NCBI RefSeq assembly: GCF_013466605.1
Contig: NZ_CP059162.1
Span: 4,588,001 to 4,652,000, forward strand
Reading direction: 5' to 3'
From: Pseudomonas chlororaphis subsp. aurantiaca
GTDB lineage: Bacteria > Pseudomonadota > Gammaproteobacteria > Pseudomonadales > Pseudomonadaceae
Length of the DNA stretch: 64,000 nt
Numbering within the stretch: the first letter of the stretch is position 1; each line of letters starts with the position of its first letter. The position numbers and the translations under genes are program-made. Shown here one piece after another: positions 1 through 8,327 of the stretch. The notes beneath the pieces are model-generated. The model saw nothing but the letters and a program-made list of their open reading frames with translations. It searched no databases and was not told the DNA's origin.

Positions 1-597
1 CAGGGGCACGGCGTGGGCGATTTCGGTGCCTACCAGGCGCTTGGTGGCCAGGAACGGGTACAGGATGAACAGCGCCACGGTGCCCAGGGCGCCGGCGCCG
101 ATGGAAGTCAGGGCGACCATGGTGCCGAGGACTACGCCGGTCACCACTGTCAGCCCGTTGAGGCTGGAATCCTTCAGGTGGTAGTGATCGCCGGCATGCT
201 TCTGGGCAAACGCCAGGAGCTTTTTCTTGAACAGGATCGCCAACGCGGTAAGCAGCAGCACAAAGCCCAGGGCCTGCTTGATCACGCTGTTCAGCGCTTG
301 CGGGTCGGTGTCCAGGCTCTTGAGGAACCACAGGGTGGCCAACACCGCGGGCACGCTGCCCAGGGTCAGCCAGCCGGTGATCTTCCAGTCGATGTTTCGG
401 TTTTTCTGATGGACCAGCACACCACCGGACTTGGTGATGGCGGCATACAGCAGGTCGGTCCCCACAGCGGTCGCCGGGTTGATACCAAACCACAACAGGA
501 TCGGGGTCATCAGCGAACCGCCTCCCACCCCCGTCATCCCAACAATGAAACCCACCAACAGGCCCGCGATTACAAAACCAAAATTACCCACATCCAT
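1..597 (-). CDS. TauE/SafE-family (DUF81) permease, 3' end outside window
   Basis: The 199 visible codons encode the N-terminal part of a TauE/SafE inner-membrane permease. This family is associated with export of sulfite and related organosulfur anions. The hydrophobic N-terminus leads into the glycine-rich motif TGVGGGSLMTP at residues 22-32, followed by GTDLLYAAITKSGG, both typical of the first half-repeat. A second glycine-rich segment (SIGAGALG) lies further on. ATG 597 was chosen because an AGGG Shine-Dalgarno-like sequence sits about 8 bases upstream. The gene runs off the left edge, so its C-terminus cannot be judged. The substrate is not inferable from sequence or context. Confidence 0.85.
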   Translation of the reverse strand, partial: MDVGNFGFVIAGLLVGFIVGMTGVGGGSLMTPILLWFGINPATAVGTDLLYAAITKSGGVLVHQKNRNIDWKITGWLTLGSVPAVLATLWFLKSLDTDPQALNSVIKQALGFVLLLTALAILFKKKLLAFAQKHAGDHYHLKDSSLNGLTVVTGVVLGTMVALTSIGAGALGTVALFILYPFLATKRLVGTEIAHAVPL

Positions 598-816
598 CAA
601 TAAGCCCTACGCATCAACCGCGGCCAGGTAAAAAACTGGCGGCAGCATAGCGCTAATGCTTATGTCCATTTATATAAATAAAATCTAACGTTATAACTCT
701 TTGCCTTTTTGCCATGTATCCAGCGCATATAACCCTTGGATTTCATGCAGCAGTCACATGGCGAAAATGGCTCGGAAGCAGCCGGGGAAAACCTTGGAAG
801 CCGCGCCCTTTTCAGC
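598..816. promoter_or_regulatory. AT-rich intergenic region upstream of the permease
   Basis: This stretch contains the only strongly AT-rich patch in the first 2 kb (roughly 650-715). It lies upstream of the minus-strand permease and downstream of the DUF3087 gene, so it probably holds the permease promoter. No sigma-factor consensus or operator could be defined with confidence. Confidence 0.35.
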
Positions 817-1350
817 TCACTTTTTTACCGGGATCCGCTTCACCGCTTCGATCCAGTCCGGATTCAAACGGTTCTGCTCGGTGTCCATACCCAGGGCTTG
901 CATCCGTTCCTTGTGCCGGTCGATCTCATGCACCACCTGGCTCAGCGCACTGGAGTTGGCGTCCAGCTGGTACATCTGGGTCAGGCCCAGGTGGTAGAAG
1001 CGCAGCAGCTTCATCGCTGTCAGGTCTGCGGCCTCGACGCCGGCGGTGACGTGGTGCATGACGTTGGTCACGCTCATCAGGCTGCGCTTGAGCTGCCAGC
1101 CGTAGACCGCCGCGGCCATCCACGGCTGCGACCAGAAACGCACGCGCATCAGCACGATGCTCACCACCAGAGCGGCCAGCACGCCGGCGACATTCAGGCG
1201 GAAGTTGTCGCCACCCGGCTCACCGAACAGCAGCACCGCGGCGCTGGAAAACAGCATGGCCAGGGACAGGAAGATCAGGGCGATAAACAGGGTGCTACGA
1301 CGGGTCTGCTGGCGAAAAAGCTCGGGGTTCTGCGGCTGGATCTCGAACAT
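817..1350 (-). CDS. DUF3087 family membrane protein
   Basis: This encodes a 177-residue protein beginning MFEIQPQNPELFRQQTRR, which resembles the DUF3087 family of small gammaproteobacterial membrane proteins of unknown function. Two hydrophobic segments lie at about residues 20-42 and 53-72. A soluble, charged helical C-terminal half ends in KRIPVKK. The reading frame stays open upstream to 1515, but the extra N-terminal residues look non-coding, so ATG 1350 is preferred; an ATG at 1386 is the alternative. Its neighbours give no functional clue. Confidence 0.7.
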   Translation of the reverse strand: MFEIQPQNPELFRQQTRRSTLFIALIFLSLAMLFSSAAVLLFGEPGGDNFRLNVAGVLAALVVSIVLMRVRFWSQPWMAAAVYGWQLKRSLMSVTNVMHHVTAGVEAADLTAMKLLRFYHLGLTQMYQLDANSSALSQVVHEIDRHKERMQALGMDTEQNRLNPDWIEAVKRIPVKK

Positions 1351-1544
1351 GGCGACGGTGCGCTCGCATGATGAACAGGTCGGCATTATCACCCTGCCCG
1401 CACCGGGAGATGGCGAATAAATCCGCGCTGCGACAATCCACCTCGGCCCTGGGCGGTCGCACTGTCGAAACGACTCAGAGATAGGGAGTGATACGGATGC
1501 GGGATTGCCGGGCATCGAATGACGAGCCCGGCACGGTCAATGAA

Positions 1545-1564
1545 CCGGCCCCCGCGGGGGCCGG
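1545..1564. other. GC-rich perfect palindrome between genes
   Basis: A 20-base perfect palindrome (ccggcccccg and its complement) lies between the ends of the DUF3087 promoter region and the DUF533 gene. It could form a very stable hairpin after the stop of the minus-strand DUF533 gene. No T-run follows on the minus strand, so intrinsic termination is uncertain. Confidence 0.5.
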
Positions 1565-1574
1565 CTCTTGTGGG

Positions 1575-2342
1575 TCAGGCCACCCCGCCCTTGGCCTGTT
1601 GCTCCAGGTGCAGTTGCAACTCGGGGTCGATCCGCAGCGCCGCCGCCAGCTCGTCCAGGTAACTGCGCTCGGCGTCCTGCTGGTCGTCCACCAGCATCAC
1701 GCTGGCCAGGTACATTTCCGCTGCCATGCCCGGCTCGCCGGCGGCCGACTGGGCCACGTCGGCGGCGTCCAGGGGACGCGCGACTTCGTCGTCGAGCCAT
1801 TGCTGCAATTGCGGGTCATCGGTGTGACGACCGATCTCGGCGCTGATCAGTTGTTTTTCCTGCTCGTCGATGCGGCCATCGGCCTTGGCTGCGGCGATCA
1901 GCGCGCGCAGGATCGCATGGCTGTGTTCTTCGACTTCCGGGCCGGCCAACTGGTCGACGGTACGCAACGCCTGTTGCGGGGCCGCCGATTGCTGCTGTTG
2001 TTGCCAGGCCTGGTAAGCCTGGAACGCCATCATCCCCAGGGACGCCAGCGCCGCGTAGTTCATGCCACCGCCGGAGCGCCCCTGAGGGACGCCACCGGAA
2101 GCCGCGCCGCCAGAGATCGCGCCGCCCAAGCCGGAACCGCCCAGCAGGCCGCCCAGCAGACCACCCAGCCCGCCCAGGCCACCGGCCGGAGCACCGCCGC
2201 CGCTGTTACCGCCCAACAGGCCGCCGAGCAAGCCACCCAGGCCTCCCAGGCCGCCCTGCGGTGCCGAGGCCCCGCCACCCTGCTGCGTCATCGAGGCCTG
2301 GCCGGCGCGCAGCAACTGTTCAAGCAAATCACTGGTGTTCAT
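1575..2342 (-). CDS. DUF533 / TerB-like protein with Gly-Leu repeat
   Basis: This 255-residue protein has three parts. The N-terminal helix (MNTSDLLEQLL) is followed at about residues 30-75 by a low-complexity glycine-leucine segment containing two copies of GGLGGLGGLLGGLLGG. A short hydrophobic stretch (NYAALASLGMMAFQAYQAW) follows near residue 95. The C-terminal half from about residue 130 is a TerB-like helical domain with the acidic motif AKADGRIDEQEKQLI, which matches DUF533 proteins such as E. coli YebE. These are thought to be inner-membrane-associated and their function is unknown. The ATG at 2342 heads the only plausible start. Confidence 0.8.
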   Translation of the reverse strand: MNTSDLLEQLLRAGQASMTQQGGGASAPQGGLGGLGGLLGGLLGGNSGGGAPAGGLGGLGGLLGGLLGGSGLGGAISGGAASGGVPQGRSGGGMNYAALASLGMMAFQAYQAWQQQQQSAAPQQALRTVDQLAGPEVEEHSHAILRALIAAAKADGRIDEQEKQLISAEIGRHTDDPQLQQWLDDEVARPLDAADVAQSAAGEPGMAAEMYLASVMLVDDQQDAERSYLDELAAALRIDPELQLHLEQQAKGGVA

Positions 2343-2499
2343 GGCATCGCTCTCTTCGGGCAGTTATTCAGATTGCCAACAATAGTCTTCGCCACGGCTT
2401 GCGCCAACTGCTTCCGCTGATGCCCTGATCCCTTCTCGCCAAACGCCGGCGCTGGCGGCCCATTCGATCCGCCAGCGCCGGCCATAGAACCCGGGCGAA

Positions 2500-2940
2500 T
2501 CAGGCCTGGGGCATTTTGCGGAAACCCACGGCCAGGCGGTTCCAGCTGTTGATGGTGGCGATGGCCAGGCTCAGGTCGACCTGTTCACAGGGGCTGAACT
2601 GGCTGCTCAGCAGCTCGTAGTCGGCATCCGGGGCGTGGGTTTCGCTGACCCGGGTCAGCGACTCGGTCCAGGCCAGGGCGGCGCGTTCGCGGTCGGTGAA
2701 GAACGGCGTTTCGCGCCAGACCGAGACCGCGTACAGGCGGCGCTCGGTTTCCCCACTCTTGCGCGCGTCGGCGGTGTGCATGTCGACGCAGAAGGCACAG
2801 CCGTTGATCTGCGAGGCGCGCAGCTTCACCAGCTCGATCAGCGACTTTTCCAGGGGCAGTTTCGAGACCGCGGTTTCCAACGCGATCATGGCTTTGAGGG
2901 CGTCCGGCGAAGCGGTGTAGAAGTCGATACGCGGTTGCAT
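2500..2940 (-). CDS. AhpD-like / carboxymuconolactone decarboxylase family protein
   Basis: This 146-residue protein belongs to the AhpD/CMD family. It carries the hallmark CxxC pair with a following histidine (CAFCVDMHTADARKSG, residues about 52-67), the alkylhydroperoxidase active-site arrangement. The N-terminus MQPRIDFYTASPDALKAMIALE and the central YAVSVWRETPFFTDRERAALAW are typical of the stand-alone peroxidase-like clade. A role in thiol-dependent peroxide or electrophile defence is inferred from the family. It appears to be transcribed alone, and its substrate is not known. Confidence 0.85.
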   Translation of the reverse strand: MQPRIDFYTASPDALKAMIALETAVSKLPLEKSLIELVKLRASQINGCAFCVDMHTADARKSGETERRLYAVSVWRETPFFTDRERAALAWTESLTRVSETHAPDADYELLSSQFSPCEQVDLSLAIATINSWNRLAVGFRKMPQA

Positions 2941-3046
2941 GGGGTAGCTCCAGATCCAGTGAATGTGGCGCTACGTTAAGCCCGGGTCCGTTTCGCACCA
3001 ATAACCAATTCCGGCTAAGACCAGGTGACCAATGCCCCCCTCTCTT

Positions 3047-3150
3047 CTGTAGGAGCGCAGCTTGCGCGCGATAGCGTCAGTCCAGACACCTCGGCGAATG
3101 GCCGCTGCGCGGATCGCGCGCAATCGAGCGTCGACCGGCTGCTCCTACAG
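3047..3150. repeat. REP-type element (TGTAGGAGC family)
   Basis: The segment begins ctgtaggagcgcagcttgcg and ends with the inverted copy gctcctacag, with complementary GCGCGCGAT-type arms inside. This is a typical Pseudomonas REP doublet between convergent or tandem gene ends. The same family recurs near 12.1 kb and 15.6 kb. Confidence 0.75.
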
Positions 3151-3167
3151 GGGCTGTGTATTGACGT

Positions 3168-4607
3168 TCAGGCGCGGCGGCGCAGCCACTGCATAAAGCC
3201 TTTTTTCAGCACTGGCCGCGGGGTTTCCCGGGTCAGGGTCTGGGCGATGTGCTGGCGGAAATCCAGGAGGTTTTTCATCGCCTCGTTGATATCGCGCCGC
3301 GCGTCCAGGCACGGCTTGAGGTACTCGTTTTCGATGCGGTACAGGGTGCAGAAGGTCTTGGCCGAGAAGTCCGCCGCGTTCGCCTGATCGGCGATGCCCG
3401 CCTCGCCTATCACTTCGCCCGGCCCCATGCGCCCGGCCTCGAACGGCTTGCCATCGCGGATCAGGCTCACCGAGACCACTCCCGACTCGATGATCAGCAG
3501 GTGATCGCTGACCTCGCCCGCCGGCAGGATGGTCTCGCCGGCGCGGAAGGTTTGCAGGGTCATGTTCTGGCTGAAGGTTTCCTTCTCCTCCTGGCGCAGG
3601 GTGGAGAAGATGCTCGAGCTGTCCAGCAGCGCCCGCGGGCGCGACAGGTTGGCCGCCACACTGCTTTCACCGGAGGACAGCAGGCTGACGCCGGACGCCT
3701 GCAAGTGACGGAAGGCCAGGTCGAACAACTGGTTGCGCACCTCGCGCTTCTGCCCCATGGAGGCCACGAAGCCGCTGATCTCGTACTCCACCCCGGCGTT
3801 GCCCGAGCTTTTCAGGGCCACGCTGGGGGCCGGCTTGGGGAGCAGGAAACGGCAACCGAGCATGGCCCGCTCCAACGCCTCGATCACCGTTTGCGGCCGC
3901 GCATGGGGGCTGACCTGGAGGCTGATGGAAAGCCCGTGCATATCGGCGGGACGGCTGAAGTTGATGATCTTGGCCTTGGCCGCCAGGGAGTTGGGGATCA
4001 CCGCCATGCTGCCCTGGGAGGTCTGCAACCGGGTGGCGCGCCAGTCGATGTCGGTGACCCGGCCTTCGGTGCCGTCGATGGAGATCCAGTCATCGAGCTG
4101 ATAAGGCTTGGTGGTGTTCAGCACGATCCCGGAGAACACATCGCTGAGGGTGCTTTGCAGCGCCAGGCCGACAATGATCGCCACCGCGCCGGAGGTGGCC
4201 AGCACGCCCTTGACCGGCAGCTCCAGCACATAGGCCATGGCGGCGATGATGGCGATCAGGAAAATCACCGCGCCCATCAGGTCCTGCAACAGCCGCCCGG
4301 TATGGCCCACCCGTTGCATCATCAGGGTGCCGAGCAACACCGTCAGGGTCCGCGCGCCGAACAGCCACCAACCGATCTGCAACCCGGTGGCGGCCAGGTG
4401 CAGCGGCACGTCCTCCGGCCAGGGCGCCGCCTGCATCGGGTTCAGCCCCTGGTTGAACAGCAGCACGCTGTACAGGGTGAAGATCAGCACCCGCACCAGC
4501 AGCTTCCAGTAACCGCCCCGCGCGCCGATCAAGCGCCACAGCAGCATGTCCAGCAGGATCAGGACCAGCGCGGCGAACAGCGGGTGGTCGGCGAACAGAA
4601 TCGACAT
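3168..4607 (-). CDS. Mechanosensitive channel (MscS) fused to a cyclic-nucleotide-binding domain
   Basis: This 479-residue membrane protein starts MSILFADHPLF. About four hydrophobic segments occupy residues 5-135. The MscS core follows (pore-lining helix ATSGAVAIIVGLALQSTLSD near residues 135-155, then the beta domain NTTKPYQLDDWISIDGTEGRV). A Crp-type cyclic-nucleotide-binding domain lies at about residues 330-450 (FRAGETILPAGEVSDHLLI, MGPGEVIGEAGIADQ). The fusion suggests a small-conductance channel gated or tuned by a nucleotide ligand. The ATG at 4607 is preferred over the adjacent TTG because GGAG lies 7 bases upstream. The ligand is unknown. Confidence 0.85.
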   Translation of the reverse strand: MSILFADHPLFAALVLILLDMLLWRLIGARGGYWKLLVRVLIFTLYSVLLFNQGLNPMQAAPWPEDVPLHLAATGLQIGWWLFGARTLTVLLGTLMMQRVGHTGRLLQDLMGAVIFLIAIIAAMAYVLELPVKGVLATSGAVAIIVGLALQSTLSDVFSGIVLNTTKPYQLDDWISIDGTEGRVTDIDWRATRLQTSQGSMAVIPNSLAAKAKIINFSRPADMHGLSISLQVSPHARPQTVIEALERAMLGCRFLLPKPAPSVALKSSGNAGVEYEISGFVASMGQKREVRNQLFDLAFRHLQASGVSLLSSGESSVAANLSRPRALLDSSSIFSTLRQEEKETFSQNMTLQTFRAGETILPAGEVSDHLLIIESGVVSVSLIRDGKPFEAGRMGPGEVIGEAGIADQANAADFSAKTFCTLYRIENEYLKPCLDARRDINEAMKNLLDFRQHIAQTLTRETPRPVLKKGFMQWLRRRA

Positions 4608-4671
4608 CAAGCAACTCCAGCACAGTCAGAGGCGCGACAATCTCACACAAGCGACCTTGCAGGTATAGCCG

Positions 4672-4708
4672 GAAAAACAAAAACAGGGGCCTCATGGGAG
4701 GCCCCTGT
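4672..4708 (-). terminator. Rho-independent terminator after the isochorismatase genes
   Basis: Arms acaggggcct (4683-4692) and aggcccctgt (4699-4708) form a 10-bp stem with a 6-base loop. On the minus strand the stem is followed by a T-rich run (complement of 4672-4683). It lies downstream of the minus-strand gene ending at 4855. Confidence 0.75.
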
Positions 4709-4729
4709 CTGCAACACCCTCGTTCACCT

Positions 4730-4850
4730 CTGTAGCCACTGGCGCAGCCTGCGTTCGGCGACGTAGCCGTCGGCAGTCTGACCGGTAGATCGCATGCCCT
4801 GGATTGCGCTGGCTACGCCAGCGATCGCAGCCCTCGGCAGCGGCTACCGG
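4730..4850. repeat. REP-type element (TGTAGCC...GGCTAC family)
   Basis: The left end reads ctgtagccactggcgcagcc and the right end gcagccctcggcagcggcta, which are inverted relatives of one another. The inner part has further small inverted repeats (ggctacgcc). It lies just after the stop of the hydrolase gene at 4855. Confidence 0.7.
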
Positions 4851-4854
4851 CAGG

Positions 4855-5481
4855 TCATTTGCCGGTGGTCAGGGTGGTGTAGCTGGTGATCAGGTTGCGG
4901 TAGTCCGGGATGTGGTTGGAGAACAAGGTGCCCAGGCCCTCGATGTCGTTGCGCCAGTCGCGGTGCAGCTCGCAGGCCAGGCCGAACCAGGTCATCACTT
5001 GCGCGCCGGCGGTGGACATGCGGTTCCAGGCCGAATCGCGCGTCAGCTCATTGAAGGTGCCAGAGGCATCGGTCACCACGAACACCTCGAAACCTTCTTC
5101 CAGGGCCGACAGCGCCGGGAACGCCACGCAGACCTCGGTCACCACGCCGGCGATGATCAACTGCTTCTTGCCGGTGGCCTTGATCGCCTTGACGAAGTCC
5201 TCGTTGTCCCAGGCATTGATCTGGCCGGGCCGGGCAATGTACGGCGCGTCCGGGAACAGCGCCTTGAGCTCGGGTACCAGCGGGCCGTTGGGGCCGGTTT
5301 CGAAGCTGGTGGTGAGGATGGTCGGCAGCTTGAAGTACTTGGCCAGGTCGGCCAGGGCCAGCACGTTGTTCTTGAACTTGTCCGGGTCGATGTCGCGCAC
5401 CAGGGACAGCAGGCCGGCCTGGTGATCCACCAGCAGCACGGCGGCGTTGTCTTTATCGAGACGCTTGTAGGCAGTAGTCAT
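4855..5481 (-). CDS. Isochorismatase-family cysteine hydrolase, YcaC-like
   Basis: This 208-residue protein has the isochorismatase-like fold and the same length as E. coli YcaC. The catalytic Asp lies in LLVDHQAGLL (about residues 16-25), the Lys/Arg region in APYIARPGQINAWDN, and the nucleophile Cys in VVTEVCVAFPALSA near residue 118. Its natural substrate is unknown; the family hydrolyses amides or vinyl ethers. A second, distinct paralogue lies 55 bp upstream on the same strand, so the two are probably co-transcribed. The start has no competing ATG. Confidence 0.88.
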   Translation of the reverse strand: MTTAYKRLDKDNAAVLLVDHQAGLLSLVRDIDPDKFKNNVLALADLAKYFKLPTILTTSFETGPNGPLVPELKALFPDAPYIARPGQINAWDNEDFVKAIKATGKKQLIIAGVVTEVCVAFPALSALEEGFEVFVVTDASGTFNELTRDSAWNRMSTAGAQVMTWFGLACELHRDWRNDIEGLGTLFSNHIPDYRNLITSYTTLTTGK

Positions 5482-5536
5482 GGGGTAGTCCTCGCTTCTT
5501 GTCGATGCCGACTGGAAATCGGCGTGGGGTGCTGCT

Positions 5537-6220
5537 TCAGCGCTGGGAATCCAGCACTTCGTGTTCGTTCGCCACTTGCTGGGCCTTGATGTAGCTCTCG
5601 ATCAGCAACTGATAGTGCGGCATGGCCTGGGCGTAGACCGCGGCCCACTGCTCGGCGTCCGGGCGGTTCCACGAACCCTGCAGTTCGGAGAGCGTGGCCA
5701 TGATGTCGATCGGCACCACCCCGGCCTGGGCCAGTCGGGCGATGGTCAGATCGGTGGCCAGCCGCGAATGGTTGCCCGAGGCATCGACCACCGCGAACAC
5801 CTTGTAGCCTTCATGCACCGCGGCGATCGAGGGAAACGCCAGGCAGACGCTGGTCAGGGTGCCGGCGATCACCAGGGTTTTCTTGCCGGTGGCCTCGACC
5901 GCCGCCCGGAACTCGGGATTGTCCCAGGCGTTGATTTCGCCTTTGCGGGCCACGTACCGGGCATGGGGCGCCTCCTGGTGGATTTCCGGGACCAGCGGGC
6001 CGTTGGGCCCCTGGGGTACCGAGGCCGTGGTGATCACCGGCATCTGCAACAGGGTCGCGGCTTTCGCCAGGGCGATGGCATTGGCCCGCAGTTGCGGCAC
6101 GTCCATGTCCTTGACGATCTGGAACAAGCCGCTCTGGTGGTCGATCAGCAGCATCGCCGCGTCGTTGGGGTCGATGGTCGGTTTCAGGCCATTGAAGTTG
6201 GCCGCGTTGAGGGTGTTCAT
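5537..6220 (-). CDS. Isochorismatase-family cysteine hydrolase (second paralogue)
   Basis: This encodes about 227 residues starting [17 protein letters not shown]. The catalytic Asp is in [11 protein letters not shown], the family motif [13 protein letters not shown] follows, and the Cys nucleophile is in [17 protein letters not shown] 6220 is preferred over the upstream ATG at 6247 because AGAGGA lies about 7 bases before it. The C-terminal 30 residues are charged and lack an equivalent in the downstream paralogue. It lies between its paralogue and a pirin gene, all on the minus strand, which suggests one co-expressed unit. The substrate is unknown. Confidence 0.87.
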   Translation of the reverse strand: MNTLNAANFNGLKPTIDPNDAAMLLIDHQSGLFQIVKDMDVPQLRANAIALAKAATLLQMPVITTASVPQGPNGPLVPEIHQEAPHARYVARKGEINAWDNPEFRAAVEATGKKTLVIAGTLTSVCLAFPSIAAVHEGYKVFAVVDASGNHSRLATDLTIARLAQAGVVPIDIMATLSELQGSWNRPDAEQWAAVYAQAMPHYQLLIESYIKAQQVANEHEVLDSQR

Positions 6221-6318
6221 GTGCAGTTCCTCTTGTGTCTGGGGCATTTATTTAAGGCAACAGCCATCCCTGGCCCTGAAACCGGCCTACGCGTCCTGTG
6301 CAAGTCGGTAAGGGGGTG

Positions 6319-7185
6319 TCAGCCAGGCATCTGGCCGAAACGGCCGGACTGGAAGTCGACGAATGCCTGGTGGATCTCGGCCTCGCTGTTCATCACGAAC
6401 GGGCCGTGGCCGACGATGGGCTCGTCGATCGGTTCGCCGCTGAGCAGCAGCACCACCGCGTCGTTGTTGGCTTCCAGGCTGAGCTGGTCGCCGTCGCGTT
6501 CGAACAGCACCAGCTGGCCTTCGCGCACCAGTTCCTGGCCGTTGACCTGGACCGTGCCGCGCAGCAGCACCAGGGCGGTGTTGCGCCCCTGGTGCAGATC
6601 GAGGGTCAGGGGCTTGCCGGCATTCAGGCGGATGTCCCAGACGTCGATCGGGGTGAAGGTGCGCGCCGGGCCCTCGACGCCGTCGAACTCGCCGGCTATC
6701 AGCCGCAGGGTGCCGGCCTTGTCCTTGAGAGCGATGGCCGGAATGTCGCCATCGAGAATGGTCTGGTAACCGGGCGCTGCCATCTTGTCCCGCGCTGGCA
6801 GGTTGACCCACAGCTGGACCATGTCCAGGGTGCCGCCGGACTGGGCGAACGCTGCGGAGTGGAACTCCTCGTGGAGAATCCCCGAGGCCGCGGTCATCCA
6901 TTGCACGTCGCCAGGGCCGATCTTGCCGCCGCTGCCGGTGGAGTCGCGGTGCTCCACCTCGCCCTTGTAGACGATGGTCACGGTTTCGAAGCCGCGATGG
7001 GGATGCTGGCCCACGCCGCGGCGCCCCTGGGTCGGGGTGAATTCAGCCGGGCCGGCGTGGTCGAGCAGCAGGAACGGGCTGATGTGCTTGCCCAGGTTGT
7101 CGTAGGAAAACAGCGTACGCACCGGGAAGCCGTCGCCCACCCAATGGGCCCGTGGGCTGGTGTAGATACCGATGATGTTTTTCAT
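6319..7185 (-). CDS. Pirin family cupin protein
   Basis: This 288-residue two-cupin protein is a pirin. The metal-binding histidines of the N-terminal cupin are visible in GQHPHRGFETVTIVYKGEVEH and the downstream HEE of ASGILHEEFHS. Bacterial pirins bind iron or another metal; some have quercetinase activity and others act as redox-sensing partners. It is divergent from the LysR regulator at 7294, with 108 bp between starts, and lies upstream of the two isochorismatase genes. The LysR protein is therefore the likely regulator of pirin, by the usual divergent arrangement. That link is inference. Confidence 0.9.
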   Translation of the reverse strand: MKNIIGIYTSPRAHWVGDGFPVRTLFSYDNLGKHISPFLLLDHAGPAEFTPTQGRRGVGQHPHRGFETVTIVYKGEVEHRDSTGSGGKIGPGDVQWMTAASGILHEEFHSAAFAQSGGTLDMVQLWVNLPARDKMAAPGYQTILDGDIPAIALKDKAGTLRLIAGEFDGVEGPARTFTPIDVWDIRLNAGKPLTLDLHQGRNTALVLLRGTVQVNGQELVREGQLVLFERDGDQLSLEANNDAVVLLLSGEPIDEPIVGHGPFVMNSEAEIHQAFVDFQSGRFGQMPG

Positions 7186-7293
7186 GTGGGTGCCTCCGAC
7201 ATGGGTGAGTTATTTCGTGAGATACACCTTAAAACCCATACCTTTGATGCACTAGACTGCAAAAATCGCCCTTAGCGTTCTATTTGGAGAACG
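7186..7293. promoter_or_regulatory. Divergent promoter region, pirin / LysR
   Basis: The 108-bp gap separates two genes transcribed away from each other, the standard place for a LysR operator. It is AT-richer than its surroundings. No single T-N11-A palindrome stands out enough to name. Confidence 0.4.
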
Positions 7294-8202
7294 ATGATGG
7301 AAGACCTCAACACCCTCTATTACTTCACTCAGGTCGTCGAACACCGTGGTTTCGCCGCCGCCGGGCGCGCCCTGGACATGCCCAAGTCCAAGCTCAGCCG
7401 GCGCATTGCCCAGCTCGAGGAGCGCCTCGGCGTGCGCCTGATTCACCGCACCAGCCGCCACTGCTCGCTCACCGAGATCGGCCATGAGTATTACCAACGC
7501 TGCCTGGCCATGCGCGTGGAAGCGGAAAGCGCCGCGGAAGTCATCGAGCGCAACCGTTCCGAACCCCAGGGCCTGGTACGCATCAGTTGCCCGACCGCGC
7601 TGCTCAACTCCTGGGTCGGGCCGATGCTGACCCGCTACATGCTCAAGTACCCGCTGGTGGAGCTGTTCATCGAGAGCACCAACCGCCGCGTCGACCTGAT
7701 CCACGAAGGTTTCGATATCGCCCTGCGGGTGCGCTTCCCGCCGCTGGAAAGCAGCGACCTGGTGATGAAGGTGCTGGGCAACAGCACCCAGTGCCTGGTC
7801 GGCCACCCGGACTTTCTCGCGCGCCTGTCGAGCCCCGCCTCGCCCGCCGACCTCAGCGGCCTGCCGAGCCTGCACTGGGGCGCGGCGCAGCGCGAATACC
7901 AGTGGGAACTGTTTGGCCCCAACGAGGCCCTGGCGCAGATTCGCCACAAGCCGCGGATGGTCACCGACGACCTGATCGCCCTGCGCCAGGCGGCCCTGGC
8001 GGCGATCGGCATCGTCCACCTGCCCAGCGTGGTGGTACGCGACGATGTGGCCGCCGGGCGCCTGGTGCAACTGGTACCGGACTGGGCGCCCAAGTGCGGG
8101 ATCGTCCATGCGATCTTCCCGTCGCGCCGTGGCCTGCTGCCGTCGGTGCGTACTCTGATCGACTTTCTCGGCGAGGAGTTCAGCCGCAGCGATATCACCT
8201 GA
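7294..8202 (+). CDS. LysR-family transcriptional regulator
   Basis: This 302-residue protein has the canonical N-terminal winged helix-turn-helix (FTQVVEHRGFAAAGRALDMPKSKLSRRIAQLE, given here in two parts: residues about 8-24 and 25-40) and a substrate-binding domain with SCPTALLNSW, the usual start of the effector domain. Its closest familiar relatives are regulators of pirin and quinone-reductase genes. GGAG lies 5 bases before ATG 7294; a second ATG follows directly. The divergent pirin and hydrolase genes are its probable targets. Confidence 0.9.
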   Translation: MMEDLNTLYYFTQVVEHRGFAAAGRALDMPKSKLSRRIAQLEERLGVRLIHRTSRHCSLTEIGHEYYQRCLAMRVEAESAAEVIERNRSEPQGLVRISCPTALLNSWVGPMLTRYMLKYPLVELFIESTNRRVDLIHEGFDIALRVRFPPLESSDLVMKVLGNSTQCLVGHPDFLARLSSPASPADLSGLPSLHWGAAQREYQWELFGPNEALAQIRHKPRMVTDDLIALRQAALAAIGIVHLPSVVVRDDVAAGRLVQLVPDWAPKCGIVHAIFPSRRGLLPSVRTLIDFLGEEFSRSDIT

Positions 8203-8327
8203 GGATGCGCTCAAGGTGAAGCCAGGCCGAATCTTCCGACCTGTGGCGTTTTTGACACTGGCCGAAATAATATTTCGAACATAATATTTTGCTCGTCATC
8301 TTATTCCGCCCAGTGAGGAAAACGCCC
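8203..8327 (+). promoter_or_regulatory. AT-rich promoter region before the thioesterase gene
   Basis: A TTGACA hexamer near 8252 and AT-rich repeats (two copies of ataatattt at about 8270-8290) precede the gene at 8328. The spacing does not fit one unambiguous sigma70 promoter. Confidence 0.35.
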
